Of a DNA stretch of 64,000 bases, positions 11,472 to 20,895 are shown in pieces. Position 1 is the stretch's first letter; each line of letters starts with the position of its first letter. The translations under genes and the position numbers were made by a program. Origin of the DNA: Sciurus carolinensis (taxonomy: Eukaryota > Chordata > Mammalia > Rodentia > Sciuridae); contig NC_062232.1 in assembly GCF_902686445.1 (NCBI RefSeq), positions 77,083,440 to 77,147,439 on the forward strand, read 5' to 3'. The notes beneath the pieces are model-generated. The model searched no databases. It saw only the letters and a list, made by a program, of their open reading frames with translations, and had not been told where the DNA came from.

Positions 11472-12080
11472 AGATATGGAGAAAAAGGGAACTCTCATAC
11501 ACTATTGGTGGGAATGTAAATTAATCCAGTCACTATGGAAAATAGTATGAAGGTTCCTTTAAAAACTAGAAATAGAACTACCATATAATTCTGCTGTTCC
11601 CCTCTTGGGTATATGCCCAAAGGAAATGAAGTCAGCAAATAAAAGAAGTACCTGCATACCTATATTTAGTGTGGCACTATTCACCTTAGCTAAGATATGA
11701 AATTAGCCCAGGCTCCCATCAGCAGATGAATGGATAAAGAAAATAAGTTATATGTACACAATCAAATATTATTCAGTAATAAGAAAAATGAAATCATGTC
11801 ATTTGCAGGAAATGGAACAGAAGCTAATGTTCAGCAAAATAAGTTAGACACAAAAAGACAGATATCACAAGTTGTCTCATATGTGGAAACTTAAACAAGA
11901 AGACTGGAAAGTAGAAATGTAAAAGTGGAATTACTAGGGACTGGGAATGATGCCCAGGTGAAGGGAGCTGAGGGTAAGAGAGGGGTAGTTGGGCATGATC
12001 AATGCATACTGTGTACGTGTATGGAAATATCACAGTGAATCCCATTAATTTGCATGGTTAATATATTATTGATTATAATT
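11472..12080 (+). mobile_element. older L1 3'-end fragment
   Basis: The fragment contains the conserved L1 tail words CTATTGGTGGGAATGTAAAT, ATATGCCCAAAGGAAATGAA and CAGATGAATGGATAAAGAAA, then a 3' UTR. It lies between two halves of the ancient L1 and is 5' truncated. The frame is decayed. Confidence 0.7.
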
Positions 12081-12112
12081 TTTAAATGAGAAAAGGAACT
12101 GAATAGACATTT

Positions 12113-13787
12113 CTGTATTTGGATAGGCAGAATTAACATTGTCAAAATGACCATTCTACCAAAGGCATTATACAGATTCAATGCAATTCCAATTAAAATC
12201 CCAATGACATTCCTCATAGACATAGAGAAAGCAATCATGAACTTCATCTGGAAGAACAAGAGACCTCGAATAGCCAAAACAATCCTCAGTAGAAAAAGTG
12301 AAACAGGGGGTATCACAATACCAGACATACTACAGAGCAATAGTAACAAAAGCAGCATGGTATTGGCACCAAAAAAGACAGGCAGACCAATGGTACAAAA
12401 TAGAAGATACAGAGACAAAACCACATAAATACAGTCACCTCATACTAAACAAAGGAGCCAAAAACATACAATGGAGAAAAGATAGCCTGTTCAACAAATA
12501 ATGCTGGCAAAACTGGAAATCCACATGCAGTAAAATGAAATTAAACCTCCATCTTTCACCCTGCACAAAACTCAACTCAAAATGGATCAAAGACATAGGA
12601 ATTAGACCAGAGACACTGCACACAATAGACAACAAAGTAGGCCCGAATCTCCATCATGTTGGCTTAGGATCAGACTTCCTTAACAAGACTCCCAAAGCAC
12701 AAGAAATCAAAGCAAGAATCAATAAATGGGATGAACTCAAACTAAAAAGCTTTTTCTCAGCAAAGGATACTCAAGAATGTGAAGAGAGAGCCTACAGAAT
12801 GATAGAAAATCTTTTCCACACATACTTCAGATAGAGCACTTATCTCCAAACTTTATAAATAACTTACAAAACTTTACACCAAAAATACAAAGAACCCAAT
12901 CAATAAATGGGCCAAAGAACTGGACAGACACTTTATAGAAGAAGACACACAGGCAATTAATAAGTATATGAAAAAGTGTTCAACATCTCTAGTAATTAGA
13001 GAAATGCAAATTAAAACAACTCTAAGATTTCATCTAACTCCAATTAGAATGGCTTTAATTGTTTGTGTTCCAATTAGAACACACAATAATAGATGTTGGC
13101 GTGGATGTGGGGAAAAAGGCACACTTTTACATTGTTGGTGGAGTTGAAAATTGGTGCAGCCACTCTGGAGAGCAGTATGGAGAATCCTAAGAAAACTTGG
13201 AATGGACCCACCTTTTGACCCAGTTATCCCACTCCTCAGTTTACACCCAAAGGACCTAAAATCAGCAAACTACAGTAACACAGCCACATCAATGTTTATA
13301 GCAGCTCAGTTCACAATAGCTAGATTGTGGAACCAACCTAGATGCCCTTCAACAGATGAATGGATAAAGAAACTGTGGTATATATACACAATGGAATACT
13401 ATTCAGCCTTAAAGAAGAATAATATTATGGCATTTGCAAATGGATGGAACTGGAGAATATCATGCTAAGTGAAATAAGCCAAGCCCAAAAAACCAAAGGC
13501 TGAATGTATTCCCTGATAAATGGAGAATAATATATAATGGGGGTAGGGAGTGGGGAATGAGAGAATAATGGAAGAAATTCAGAATATGTAGAAGGAAATG
13601 AGGGGGGGTATGAAAAATGGTGGAATGAGACAGACATCATTACCCTATGTACATGTATGATTTCATGAATGGTATGAATCTACATTGTGTACAACCATAG
13701 AAATGAAATTATGTACCCCATTTGTGTACAATGTATCAAAATGCAGTCTTTAAAAACTCAAAAGCTAAATAAAAATAATAATAAAAA
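12113..13787 (+). mobile_element. squirrel-type L1, 5'-truncated, intermediate age
   Basis: The sequence closely follows the last ~1.3 kb of the intact ORF2 at 20,896-24,744, starting at TTGGATAGGCAGAATTAACA, followed by a 3' UTR and a short A-rich tail (TAAATAAAAATAATAATAAA). It retains the C-terminal cysteine region (GTTGGCGTGGATGTGGGGAA, then CATTGTTGGTGGAG with a stop TGA). Frameshifts and stops break the ORF into pieces (12,147-12,428; 12,535-12,834; 13,151-13,468). Its 3' UTR lacks the telomere-like run found in the younger copies, so it looks older than the L1s at 18.7 and 37.6 kb. Confidence 0.9.
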
Positions 13788-14508
13788 AACATACAAATGA
13801 TCAGCAGATACATAAAAGTGTTCACCATCACTAATTATGAGAGAAACAAATATTAAAACTACGTGAGATCACATCACCCATGTCATAATGACTATTAGCA
13901 AAAAGATAAAAGAAAATAAATATTGGTGAGGATATAGAGAAGAAGGAACCTTAATACATTGGTGGTAGGGATATAAATTGACATAGCCATTATAGAAATC
14001 AGAATAAAGATTACCAAAAAACAAAAAGTGAAGCTACAATATGATCCCAGGATCTTATTTCTGAGTATACATGCAAAGAATTTGAAATCAGTATGTAAAA
14101 ATATCTGTACTCCCATGTTTATTGGAACATTGTTTACAATGTCCAAGTTCTGGAATTAAACTAAGTGTTCATCAATAGATAAATGGATATATTTATACGA
14201 CATAATACTATTCAGTTTTTTTTAAGAGGAAAATCATGTCATTTGCAACTACATGCATGAACCTGAAGGACATTACGATAAGTAAAATAAACCAGTTCCA
14301 GAAATTCATACACTGAACATTCTCATGCACTTTTAGGAGCTAAAATATTTGATCCCATAGAAGAAGAGAGTAGAAGTGGTTACCAGAGGCTAAGAGTGGG
14401 GAGAATGGGCAGATATTAGTCAAAGGATACATTTCTGTAAGATGGGAAGAATAAATTATAAACACTTGAGGATATGAATATGTTCATTTGTTTGAACCAA
14501 TGATTCTA

Positions 14509-14510
<2 letters not shown>

Positions 14511-14549
<39 letters not shown>
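14511..14549. repeat. (AT)n microsatellite
   Basis: A pure AT dinucleotide run at the 3' end of the ancient L1. Confidence 0.97.
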
Positions 14550-14552
<3 letters not shown>

Positions 14553-14649
14553 TATGGACCCTATAAACATACACAATTATAATTTATTTATATCCAATAA
14601 CAACAAAAACATACTGTAAATAAACTAAATTAAATGTTGTCTTTCAATT

Positions 14650-15515
14650 CATGAACACAGAATGTCTTTTCATTTATTTCTTCATTCTTTAATTTCTTTC
14701 ATTAATGTTCTATATTTCTCAGTATACAAGCCTTTCACCTTATTAAGAGTATTCCTAGATGTATTATTGGTTTGGGTGCTATTATCAATAGGATATAAAC
14801 AGAATTATTCTCCTAACTTCCTTTTCAGATTGTACATTGTTAATGCATAGAAATACAACTTATTTTGGCATCTTGATTTCGTATCCTAAAAATTTAATGA
14901 ATTGCTTTGTTCTAATAGTTTTTTATTTGTTTTGGTTTGGTTTTTTGGTGGCACTTTTAAGGTTTTCTACATATAAGAAATAATAAATATAAAGAACCAC
15001 ATGGTATACCTACAATAAAGTCAGATGAGAGTAAAAAAAAAAAGTTTGTTATCTTTTAGTCATAAATTTTTCCTATTTATTATGTTACTCATTCTGATGA
15101 TCCACTGTATTTAAAATATATTGATTTAAAGCTAAAAAAAAGATTGTCATGTACATATAGAGACAAATTTCATTTCTTCATTTTTAATTTGGATGCCTTT
15201 AATTTCTTTCTCTTGCCTAATTGTTTTGAATAGGACTTCCCACACTATGTAGAATAAATGTGGTAAGAGTTGTCTTGTTCCCCATCTTAAAGAAAGATTT
15301 TTAGTTTCTCACTATTGAGGATGATGTTAGCAGTGTGCTACTCAGATTACAATGGAAATAAAATTCAATAACAGAAAGATAGCTGAAAAACTCCCAAATA
15401 CTTGGAGATTAAGTATACTATTAAACAAAACACAGGTAAAAGAATTCTCAAGAGAAAGAAATTTCAAACTAATGAAAACTAAAATACCATCTATCAAAAT
15501 GGTGTGCAATGAAAG
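14650..15515. mobile_element. old L1 in two orientations (inversion)
   Basis: 14,650-15,337 reads as the complement of L1 ORF2 RT-region sequence (TTTCTCAGTATACAAGCCTT, then AAAATTTAATGAATTGCTTT and TGAGGATGATGTTAGCAGTG). From about 15,338 the sequence is plus-strand L1 ORF2 (CAGATTACAATGGAAATAAA, then CAAATACTTGGAGATTAAGT). A 5' inversion by twin priming or two independent insertions would explain this. No intact frame. Confidence 0.65.
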
Positions 15516-15544
15516 CACTGTTACAGGCCGAGTCATGTTCACAT

Positions 15545-15660
15545 AAAATTGATATTTTGAAGTCCCAACCCACAGTACCTCAGAATTTGAGTATATTTGG
15601 AGGTAAGATATTTAGAGCTAATTAAATTAAAATAAGTTCATTAGAGATGACCCGAAAACA
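15545..15660 (+). mobile_element. MLT1-like MaLR LTR fragment
   Basis: The words TTGAAGTCCCAACCCACAGT, ACCTCAGAATTTGAGTATAT, TTTGGAGGTAAGATATTTAG and GTTCATTAGAGATGACCCGA match the 5' part of an MLT1-type LTR. The fragment is short. Confidence 0.55.
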
Positions 15661-16984
15661 ATGTGGTGTTGTCTTCTCTTTAAAAGCTACTGTGCAAGCT
15701 GCTTTATCAATTTAATAGTGCTTGCAGTAGCCGTGGCAGATAAAAATACTGTTTTGAGTCTTCCATAGGCATCTATAGGTTCCTTTTAGGATTTTGTAGC
15801 AATGCTCTGCGACCTCCTGAAGATAACTTGCTTTGAGAAATAAATTTTGGTTTGTTATTGTGCCTTTTAGAAATTGAATGTGGTAACCCTGTGTTAGCAA
15901 GTTATCATGTGTCTTAGCTGGCCAACATGAACAGGGTGTGATCCACCAAAAACATAAATTCAGCGTGCACAACACTCTAGTATCAGATAGGACTAGTATA
16001 TATGAGATAGGTCTTGAGCAGGCCCTAAAAGTACAGGAAGCCCTTTGAGGAAGTGGCCCAAGGGTCGCTGAACTCTACTCCTACTACATGATCTGCGTTC
16101 CAACCCACACATATGGCCTCATTTATAGTTCCCATAATCAGTGACTGAGGAGGAAAAACTCATGGCAGTTTACAGATGCAGGCTGAACTTGAAAGTACAC
16201 AGCTTATGCATTAGAGACCCTTTCCAGGATACCTCTGAAGGACAATGGTAAAAGAAAACCCTGCCACTAGGCAGAAATTTGAGAAGTGAACCTGATTGAT
16301 CATGTTACTTCGAAGGGAAGTGGCCAAAAGTATGGGTCAATACCAAATTATGGGGCATGACAAATTGTTTGACTGGTTAGGGACTTGGGAAAAAGAAGGC
16401 TTAGAAAATTTATGGCAAGGAGACCTGGGATAAAACGTGTGCATAGATATCTATGAAGCAGCAAATAATGTGAAGATATTTGTGTGCATTGTGAATGCTT
16501 ATCAAATGGTGGCCTTGGCAGAGGAATGTTTTTGTTACCAAAACTTGGCCCTTGTCCCAGATGCCAACTTAATATTGAAGACATGGTTTAGAGAAAAAGG
16601 AAAAGGAAGGCTTATTGCTTTGCTAGCAAAGATGAAGCACAGTGGACTCCTGTCCCAGAAGTTGTGATTCTACCCTTCAGGGAAAACAGAGGGTTTTTAA
16701 AGAAGAGATTCATTCCAGGTATTTGGGGCTGGGTGGGGAGTGTGATTCACTTTTTAACTGGGGAGACAGCCATTCCTTAAATCTTCTGGAGCCATCCCTG
16801 AACTCTGAATTACTTGGTTCCAGTGGTGGGTGTGTGCTCAACTCAGCCTAGGATGGAAAAAAGGTTAGGGAGGGAAGAGGGTCAGAAGAGGAAAAGAAAA
16901 ACACGTTCATTTTAAATAAGGCTCAGTGGAAGAGCCACAAGGGCTATATTTAGAGTATGAAGTGAACCACTGTTACATTTTGTT

Positions 16985-17066
16985 TTGTGTCTGGTGCTAA
17001 GGATTGAACCCAGGGGTCTAGTGCAGGCTAAGCACTCACTCTACCACTGAGGTATACTCCTCAACT
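16985..17066 (-). mobile_element. ID SINE, minus strand, old
   Basis: CTGGTGCTAAGGATTGAACC, CAGGGGTCTAGTGC and CTCTACCACTGAGGTATACT form the complement of an ID element. There is no long T-tract, so it is an older copy inside the ERVL remnant. Confidence 0.8.
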
Positions 17067-18099
17067 GAAAGAAGAGTATTTTAACCAAATGGATAAGATG
17101 ACTCATTCCGTAAATACTAATCAACCTCTTCCCCTAGCCATTTCTTTCATTGCTTATTGGACTTATGAACAAAGTAGCCAAGTTGACAGATTTGGAGGAT
17201 ATGCATGTGATCAAAACATGTAATTCTACTCACAAGGCTGTACTGTTTATCACCATTACTAAGCACTCGGTGAACCAGCAGCAGAGACAAATACTGAACA
17301 CTCAATGTGACACCATTACTGCTGGTAATCAGTCAACAAACCAGTGGCAGATTAATAACATTGAACTTCTTCCATCATGGCAGGACAGTGCTTTGTACTC
17401 ACTGGAATACACACTTACTCTGGATATAGATTCCTTTTCTCTGCAAAGAATGTTTCTGCTCAGTCAACCATCCATGTATTTATCAAGTGCCTTATCATCT
17501 TACCAATTTGTTGTATTTCACACCGCATTAATTCTGATTAACAAAATTACTTGACAGCAAATAAAGTATGGTAATGGATGCATGCTCATGGAACTCACTG
17601 ATATCACCATATTCCCCATCATCTAACAGTAGCCAGCTTCATAAAGCTGTGAAAGACTCAGATTCAGTGGCAGGTGGGTGACAATACTATGTAAGAGTGT
17701 ACAACGTTCTCTGGGACTTTTCATATACTTTAGCATCTGAAGTGTGGTACCATTTCTCCTATACTAACATAACAGGATACAGAATTGAAAGTATAAAAAT
17801 TGGAGTGGTTCTGCACACTGTTGCTCTAAGAGATCCACTAGTAACACATTGGTTGCCCCACAACCTTGTGCTCTGCTATTCTACAAGTTTTACTTCCAAA
17901 AAGGAATATTTCCACCAGTAGAAACACAGAATCCATTGAACTCAAAGTTAATACTGTTACTTGACCACATTGGTTTTTTGAAGCCTCAACATCAATAGGC
18001 AAAGAAGAGAATTAATGTACTTCACTTGGGACAATGATCCTATTTACCAAGAGGAAATAGGGCTGCTACTAAACAACAGAAGATTGTTCTAAAATACAG

Positions 18100-18327
18100 G
18101 ACCAATGAGCGCAGTGGATCCTGCCTGTAATTGCAGTGGCTCTGGGGGCTGAGGCAGGAGGATTGAAAGTTCAAAGCCAGCCTCAGTAACTTAATGAGGC
18201 TCTTGGCAAGTTAGCAAGGCCCTGTCTCAAAATAAAATATAAAAGAAAAAGGGCCGAGGATATGGTTCAGTGGTTAAGCACCCCTAGGTTCAATCCCTGG
18301 CACCAAAAAAGAAATAAATAAAAATTT
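18100..18327 (+). mobile_element. B1-dID dimeric SINE
   Basis: The B1 monomer (CTGCCTGTAATTGCAGTGGC, GGGGCTGAGGCAGGAGGATT) is followed by an A-rich linker, an ID monomer (GGGCCGAGGATATGGTTCAG, GGTTCAATCCCTGGCACC) and an A-rich tail. AAAATACAG occurs at 18,091-18,099 and 18,328-18,336 as a target duplication. Confidence 0.93.
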
Positions 18328-18734
18328 AAAAATACAGTGCAAGAGATTCCTTAGAGTATCTCTATCATGTCTTATAATTTTTTTCAATGTAAACTATGAT
18401 ATTTTAATTCATGAAGGAATGCTAATGGCTCAGAAGTGTCATGAAAAAGGATCTGAATTACCTCACCAAACAAAGAACCATGCACCAACTGAGGGCTTGC
18501 TAATGTGCTAAGGATAAAAGGAATATGGAATGAGTAGTAGAAGAAAGTAGCTTTAAATATCAGTTAAAACCACACAGCCATTTTCAGAAATGAGAATTGT
18601 GGTCACGAGTATTTATTCCTCATTTTGTTATGAATATGTTTGCATTTCAAGTATTTTTGCTTTCTTCCCCCTTTTATCCCCTTATCATCTAAGATAAAGT
18701 ATATTATTAATAGGTGGCTTTATGTCACAATATT

Positions 18735-18749
18735 AAGTTGCAGAATATC
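18735..18749 (+). repeat. left target-site duplication of young L1
   Basis: AAGTTGCAGAATATC is repeated exactly at 24,969-24,983. The top-strand junction ATT|AAG fits the TT/AA preference of the L1 endonuclease on the opposite strand. The perfect 15-bp match indicates a recent insertion. Confidence 0.95.
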
Positions 18750-18750
18750 G

Positions 18751-19650
18751 GCAGTGCAGTGTACTCCTGCAAAGAACCAGCGGAGAGCCTCGATCTGCAG
18801 TCAGCCTCAGGGATAAGGGCAGGGCAGCAGGAGACCTCTTCAGGCGGCACTGCCCACTCCGGCTGCGGGCTCTCTTCACGGGACGATCCAAGATGGCGGC
18901 CTAGAGGGAGACTGCACCCCCGGTCGCTCCAGAACCCAGGAGTTAAGAAGGGGAGGCATTGAGAGACTCGGACTGAAGTGGAGCCACGGGTGAGTCTGCC
19001 CACTGGGTAAAGCTCGGCCCGGGTGGCAGGCCCAGATAGAGGTGGCTTATCGGAGCCGGGCAGGGCAGCTAGAGTCATCCACAGGCAGTCCTGCGCACTC
19101 CGGCGGTGGGCCCCGCCCACACAGCCAGCTTCTCCAGGTTCTCGGAACGGAACTGGCCCGCTAGTGAGAGCCTGTCTGAACAGAGCACGCTCCGAGTCCC
19201 GGAGCCCCTGCAGTGCAGTGTACTCCTGCAAAGAACCAGCGGAGAGCCTCGATCTGCAGTCAGCCTCAGGGATAAGGACAGGGCAGCCGGAGACCTCTTC
19301 AGGCGGCTCTGCCCACTCCGGCTGCGGGCTCTCTTCACGGGGCGATCCAAGATGGCGGCCTAGAGGGAGACTGCACCCCCGGTCGCTCCAGAACCCAGGA
19401 GTTAAGAAGGGGAGGCATTGAGAGACTCGGACTGAAGTGGAGCCACGGGTGAGTCTGCCCACTGGGTAAAGCTCAGCCCGGGTGGCAGGCCCAGATAGAG
19501 GTGGCTTAGCAGAACCAGGCAGGGCAGCTTGAGTCTTCCCAAGGTAGTCTTCCACACTCCGGCAGTGGGCTCTTCCCACACGGCCAGCTGCACGGTGCAG
19601 GCCCACAGTGAGAGCATTTCCGCACAGAGCCAGTTCCAAAACGTGGAACC
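18751..19650 (+). promoter_or_regulatory. L1 tandem-monomer promoter (459-bp period), CpG-rich
   Basis: GCAGTGCAGTGTACTCCTGC starts at 18,751 and again at 19,210, a shift of 459 bp. The first ~290 bp of the two units are nearly identical, and the remainder of unit 2 is more diverged. Each unit carries AAGATGGCGGCC (18,890-18,901 and 19,349-19,360), a good match to a YY1 site, the factor known to position transcription of human L1. Tandem promoter monomers are well known in mouse L1. The units are rich in CpG compared with the AT-rich surroundings, as expected for an L1 internal RNA polymerase II promoter. Confidence 0.9.
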
Positions 19651-19817
19651 AGTAGGGGGCTAGGGGCAGTATTCTTCGAATGAGCCGCTTTATCAGATTC
19701 CTCCAAGACATCAGGCTACTGAAGGCTGGGAGGTGATACACTGGAAATCTACTGGGACACTATAAGCCAATAGTGGAAAACTGCAATATCTCAGGGTCCC
19801 ACTGACAACTGACCATT

Positions 19818-20864
19818 ATGAGAAAACAAGGGAAGAAAATGTCCCAAACAAACCTAGATACTACATCAATAAAACCCAATGACAGCAGAGCAGAAGAAAT
19901 GTCAGAAAGGGAGTTCAGAATGGACGTAATTAAAACGATCAGGGAAGCTAATGAGGAGATGAAAGAGCAAATGCAGGCATTGAAGGAGGAGATGAAAGAG
20001 CAAATGCAGGCATTAAATGATCGCACCAATCAACAGTTAAAAGACCAAATACGGGAAGCAAGAGATCATTTCAATAAAGAGTTAGAGATACTGAAAAAAA
20101 ACCAAACTGAAATCCTTGAAATGAAGGAAACAATAAACCAAGTTAAAAACTCCATAGAAAGCATAACCAATAGGATAGAACACCTGGAAGACAGAACCTC
20201 AGACATTGAAGACAAAATATTTAACCTTGAAAACAAAGTGGAACAAACAGAGAAGATGGTAAGAAATCATGAACAGAATCTCCAAGAACTATGGGATATC
20301 ATGAAAAGGCCAAATTTGAGAATTATTGGGATTGAGGAAGGCTTAGAGAAACAAACCAAAGGAATGAACAATCTATTCAATGAAATAATAACAGAAAATT
20401 TCCCAAATCTGAAGAACGAAATGGAAAACCAAGTACAAGAGGCTTATAGAACTCCAAACATACAAAATTACAACAGACCCACACCAAGGCACATTATTAT
20501 GAAAATACCTAACATAGAAAATAAAGACAGAATTTTAAAGGCCACGAGAGAAAAGAATCAAATTACATTCAGAGGGAAACCAATAAGAATATCAGCAGAT
20601 TTTTCAATCCAGACCCTAAAAGCTAGAAGGGCCTGGAACAACATATACCAAGCCCTGAAAGAAAATGGATGCCAACCAAGAATCTTATACCCAGCAAAAC
20701 TTACCTTCAAATTTGACGATGAAATAAGATCCTTCCATGATAAACAAAAGCTAAAGGAATTTACAAAAAGAAAGCCAGCATTACAGAACATTCTCAGCAA
20801 AATATTCCATGAGGAAGAGATGAAAAACAACGATGCAAATCAGCAACAGGAGGCGCTAGCCTAA
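19818..20864 (+). CDS. ORF1: L1 ORF1 protein, RNA-binding coiled-coil chaperone (348 aa)
   Basis: ORF1p coats L1 RNA as a trimer and acts as a nucleic-acid chaperone in the cytoplasmic L1 ribonucleoprotein. The order is: basic N-terminus (MRKQGKKMSQ), a long Glu/Lys/Gln-rich coiled coil (about residues 30-155), an RRM-type domain beginning near NLRIIGIEEGLEKQTKG, and a basic C-terminal domain (TPRHIIMKI, then ITFRGKPIRISADF and ARRAWNNIYQALKENG). The length is close to mouse and human ORF1p (about 340-370). The coiled coil contains an exact tandem repeat EEMKEQMQALK/EEMKEQMQALN at residues 46-56 and 57-67, encoded by two 33-bp units (19,953-19,985 and 19,986-20,018), which the L1 at 42 kb lacks. 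The ATG chosen matches the start in that second copy. The frame is fully open; function is inferred from family. Confidence 0.97.
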   Translation: MRKQGKKMSQTNLDTTSIKPNDSRAEEMSEREFRMDVIKTIREANEEMKEQMQALKEEMKEQMQALNDRTNQQLKDQIREARDHFNKELEILKKNQTEILEMKETINQVKNSIESITNRIEHLEDRTSDIEDKIFNLENKVEQTEKMVRNHEQNLQELWDIMKRPNLRIIGIEEGLEKQTKGMNNLFNEIITENFPNLKNEMENQVQEAYRTPNIQNYNRPTPRHIIMKIPNIENKDRILKATREKNQITFRGKPIRISADFSIQTLKARRAWNNIYQALKENGCQPRILYPAKLTFKFDDEIRSFHDKQKLKEFTKRKPALQNILSKIFHEEEMKNNDANQQQEALA

Positions 20865-20895
20865 AGGAATAGCCAAATAAAGGAGAAACCAAATC

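Larger units (their letters stand above)
5184..14510 (+). mobile_element. ancient L1 ORF2 and 3' end, split by three insertions
   Basis: L1 ORF2 is readable in plus orientation at 5184-7240 (endonuclease-RT linker to RT C-terminal part), 11,403-11,471, 12,083-12,112 and 13,788-14,510. Landmarks are AACCCAGGATCTAATGGCTT near 5385 (the PGxDGF region), ACTAAAGCCAGACAAGAAAA near 5510 and AATATCCAAAATATATAAGG near 11,418. The split points join in order on the L1 map, so I read one element interrupted by a MaLR provirus (7241-11,402), an older L1 3' fragment (11,472-12,080) and a younger L1 3' fragment (12,113-13,787). No frame is open for long. The abrupt change of L1 strand at 5183/5184 could be a twin-priming inversion or two separate insertions. 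Confidence 0.75.
15663..18733 (+). pseudogene. ERVL pol remnant (RT end, RNase H, integrase), decayed
   Basis: The plus strand carries recognisable but broken ERVL-type pol sequence: end of RT/connection (TTGTAGCAATGCTCTGCGAC near 15,797), RNase H region (near 16,140-16,640), and integrase region from about 17,080 (AATGGATAAGATGACTCATT; ACACTTACTCTGGATATAGA near 17,412) to about 18,080. A 3' non-coding tail continues to 18,733. The frame is destroyed by stops and indels. The longest open piece is 134 codons (17,150-17,554), and the Asp of the first integrase catalytic motif region reads as Asn. It is interrupted by a block at about 16,670-17,080 that includes an ID SINE, by a B1-dID, and then by the young L1 at 18,750. 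The element is an ancient dead endogenous retrovirus relic with no recognisable env. Confidence 0.7.
18725..19741 (-). other. antisense ORF (338 codons) across L1 promoter, uncertain
   Basis: A single open frame runs antisense to the whole 5' UTR, starting in the tether and ending 25 bp beyond the element in host DNA. Because the monomer period (459) is a multiple of three, the frame passes through both units and encodes two copies of a ~153-residue repeat (PPLSGPATRAELYPVGRL begins near residues 80 and 233). I recognise no domain. Primate L1 has an unrelated antisense ORF0 in its 5' UTR, so the position is suggestive. High CpG content also lowers stop-codon frequency, so the frame may be chance. 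It is listed because of its length. Confidence 0.35.

Noticed and set aside
17150..17554. 134-codon frame as a domesticated integrase gene
   Set aside because: It is a fragment of a decayed ERVL pol, with stops and indels around it and a catalytic-region Asp changed to Asn. There is no sign of a preserved gene.
19023..19421. Sense upstream ORF (132 codons) in the L1 5' UTR
   Set aside because: It is one of several overlapping frames in CpG-rich monomers. It lies upstream of ORF1 and shows no recognisable domain.
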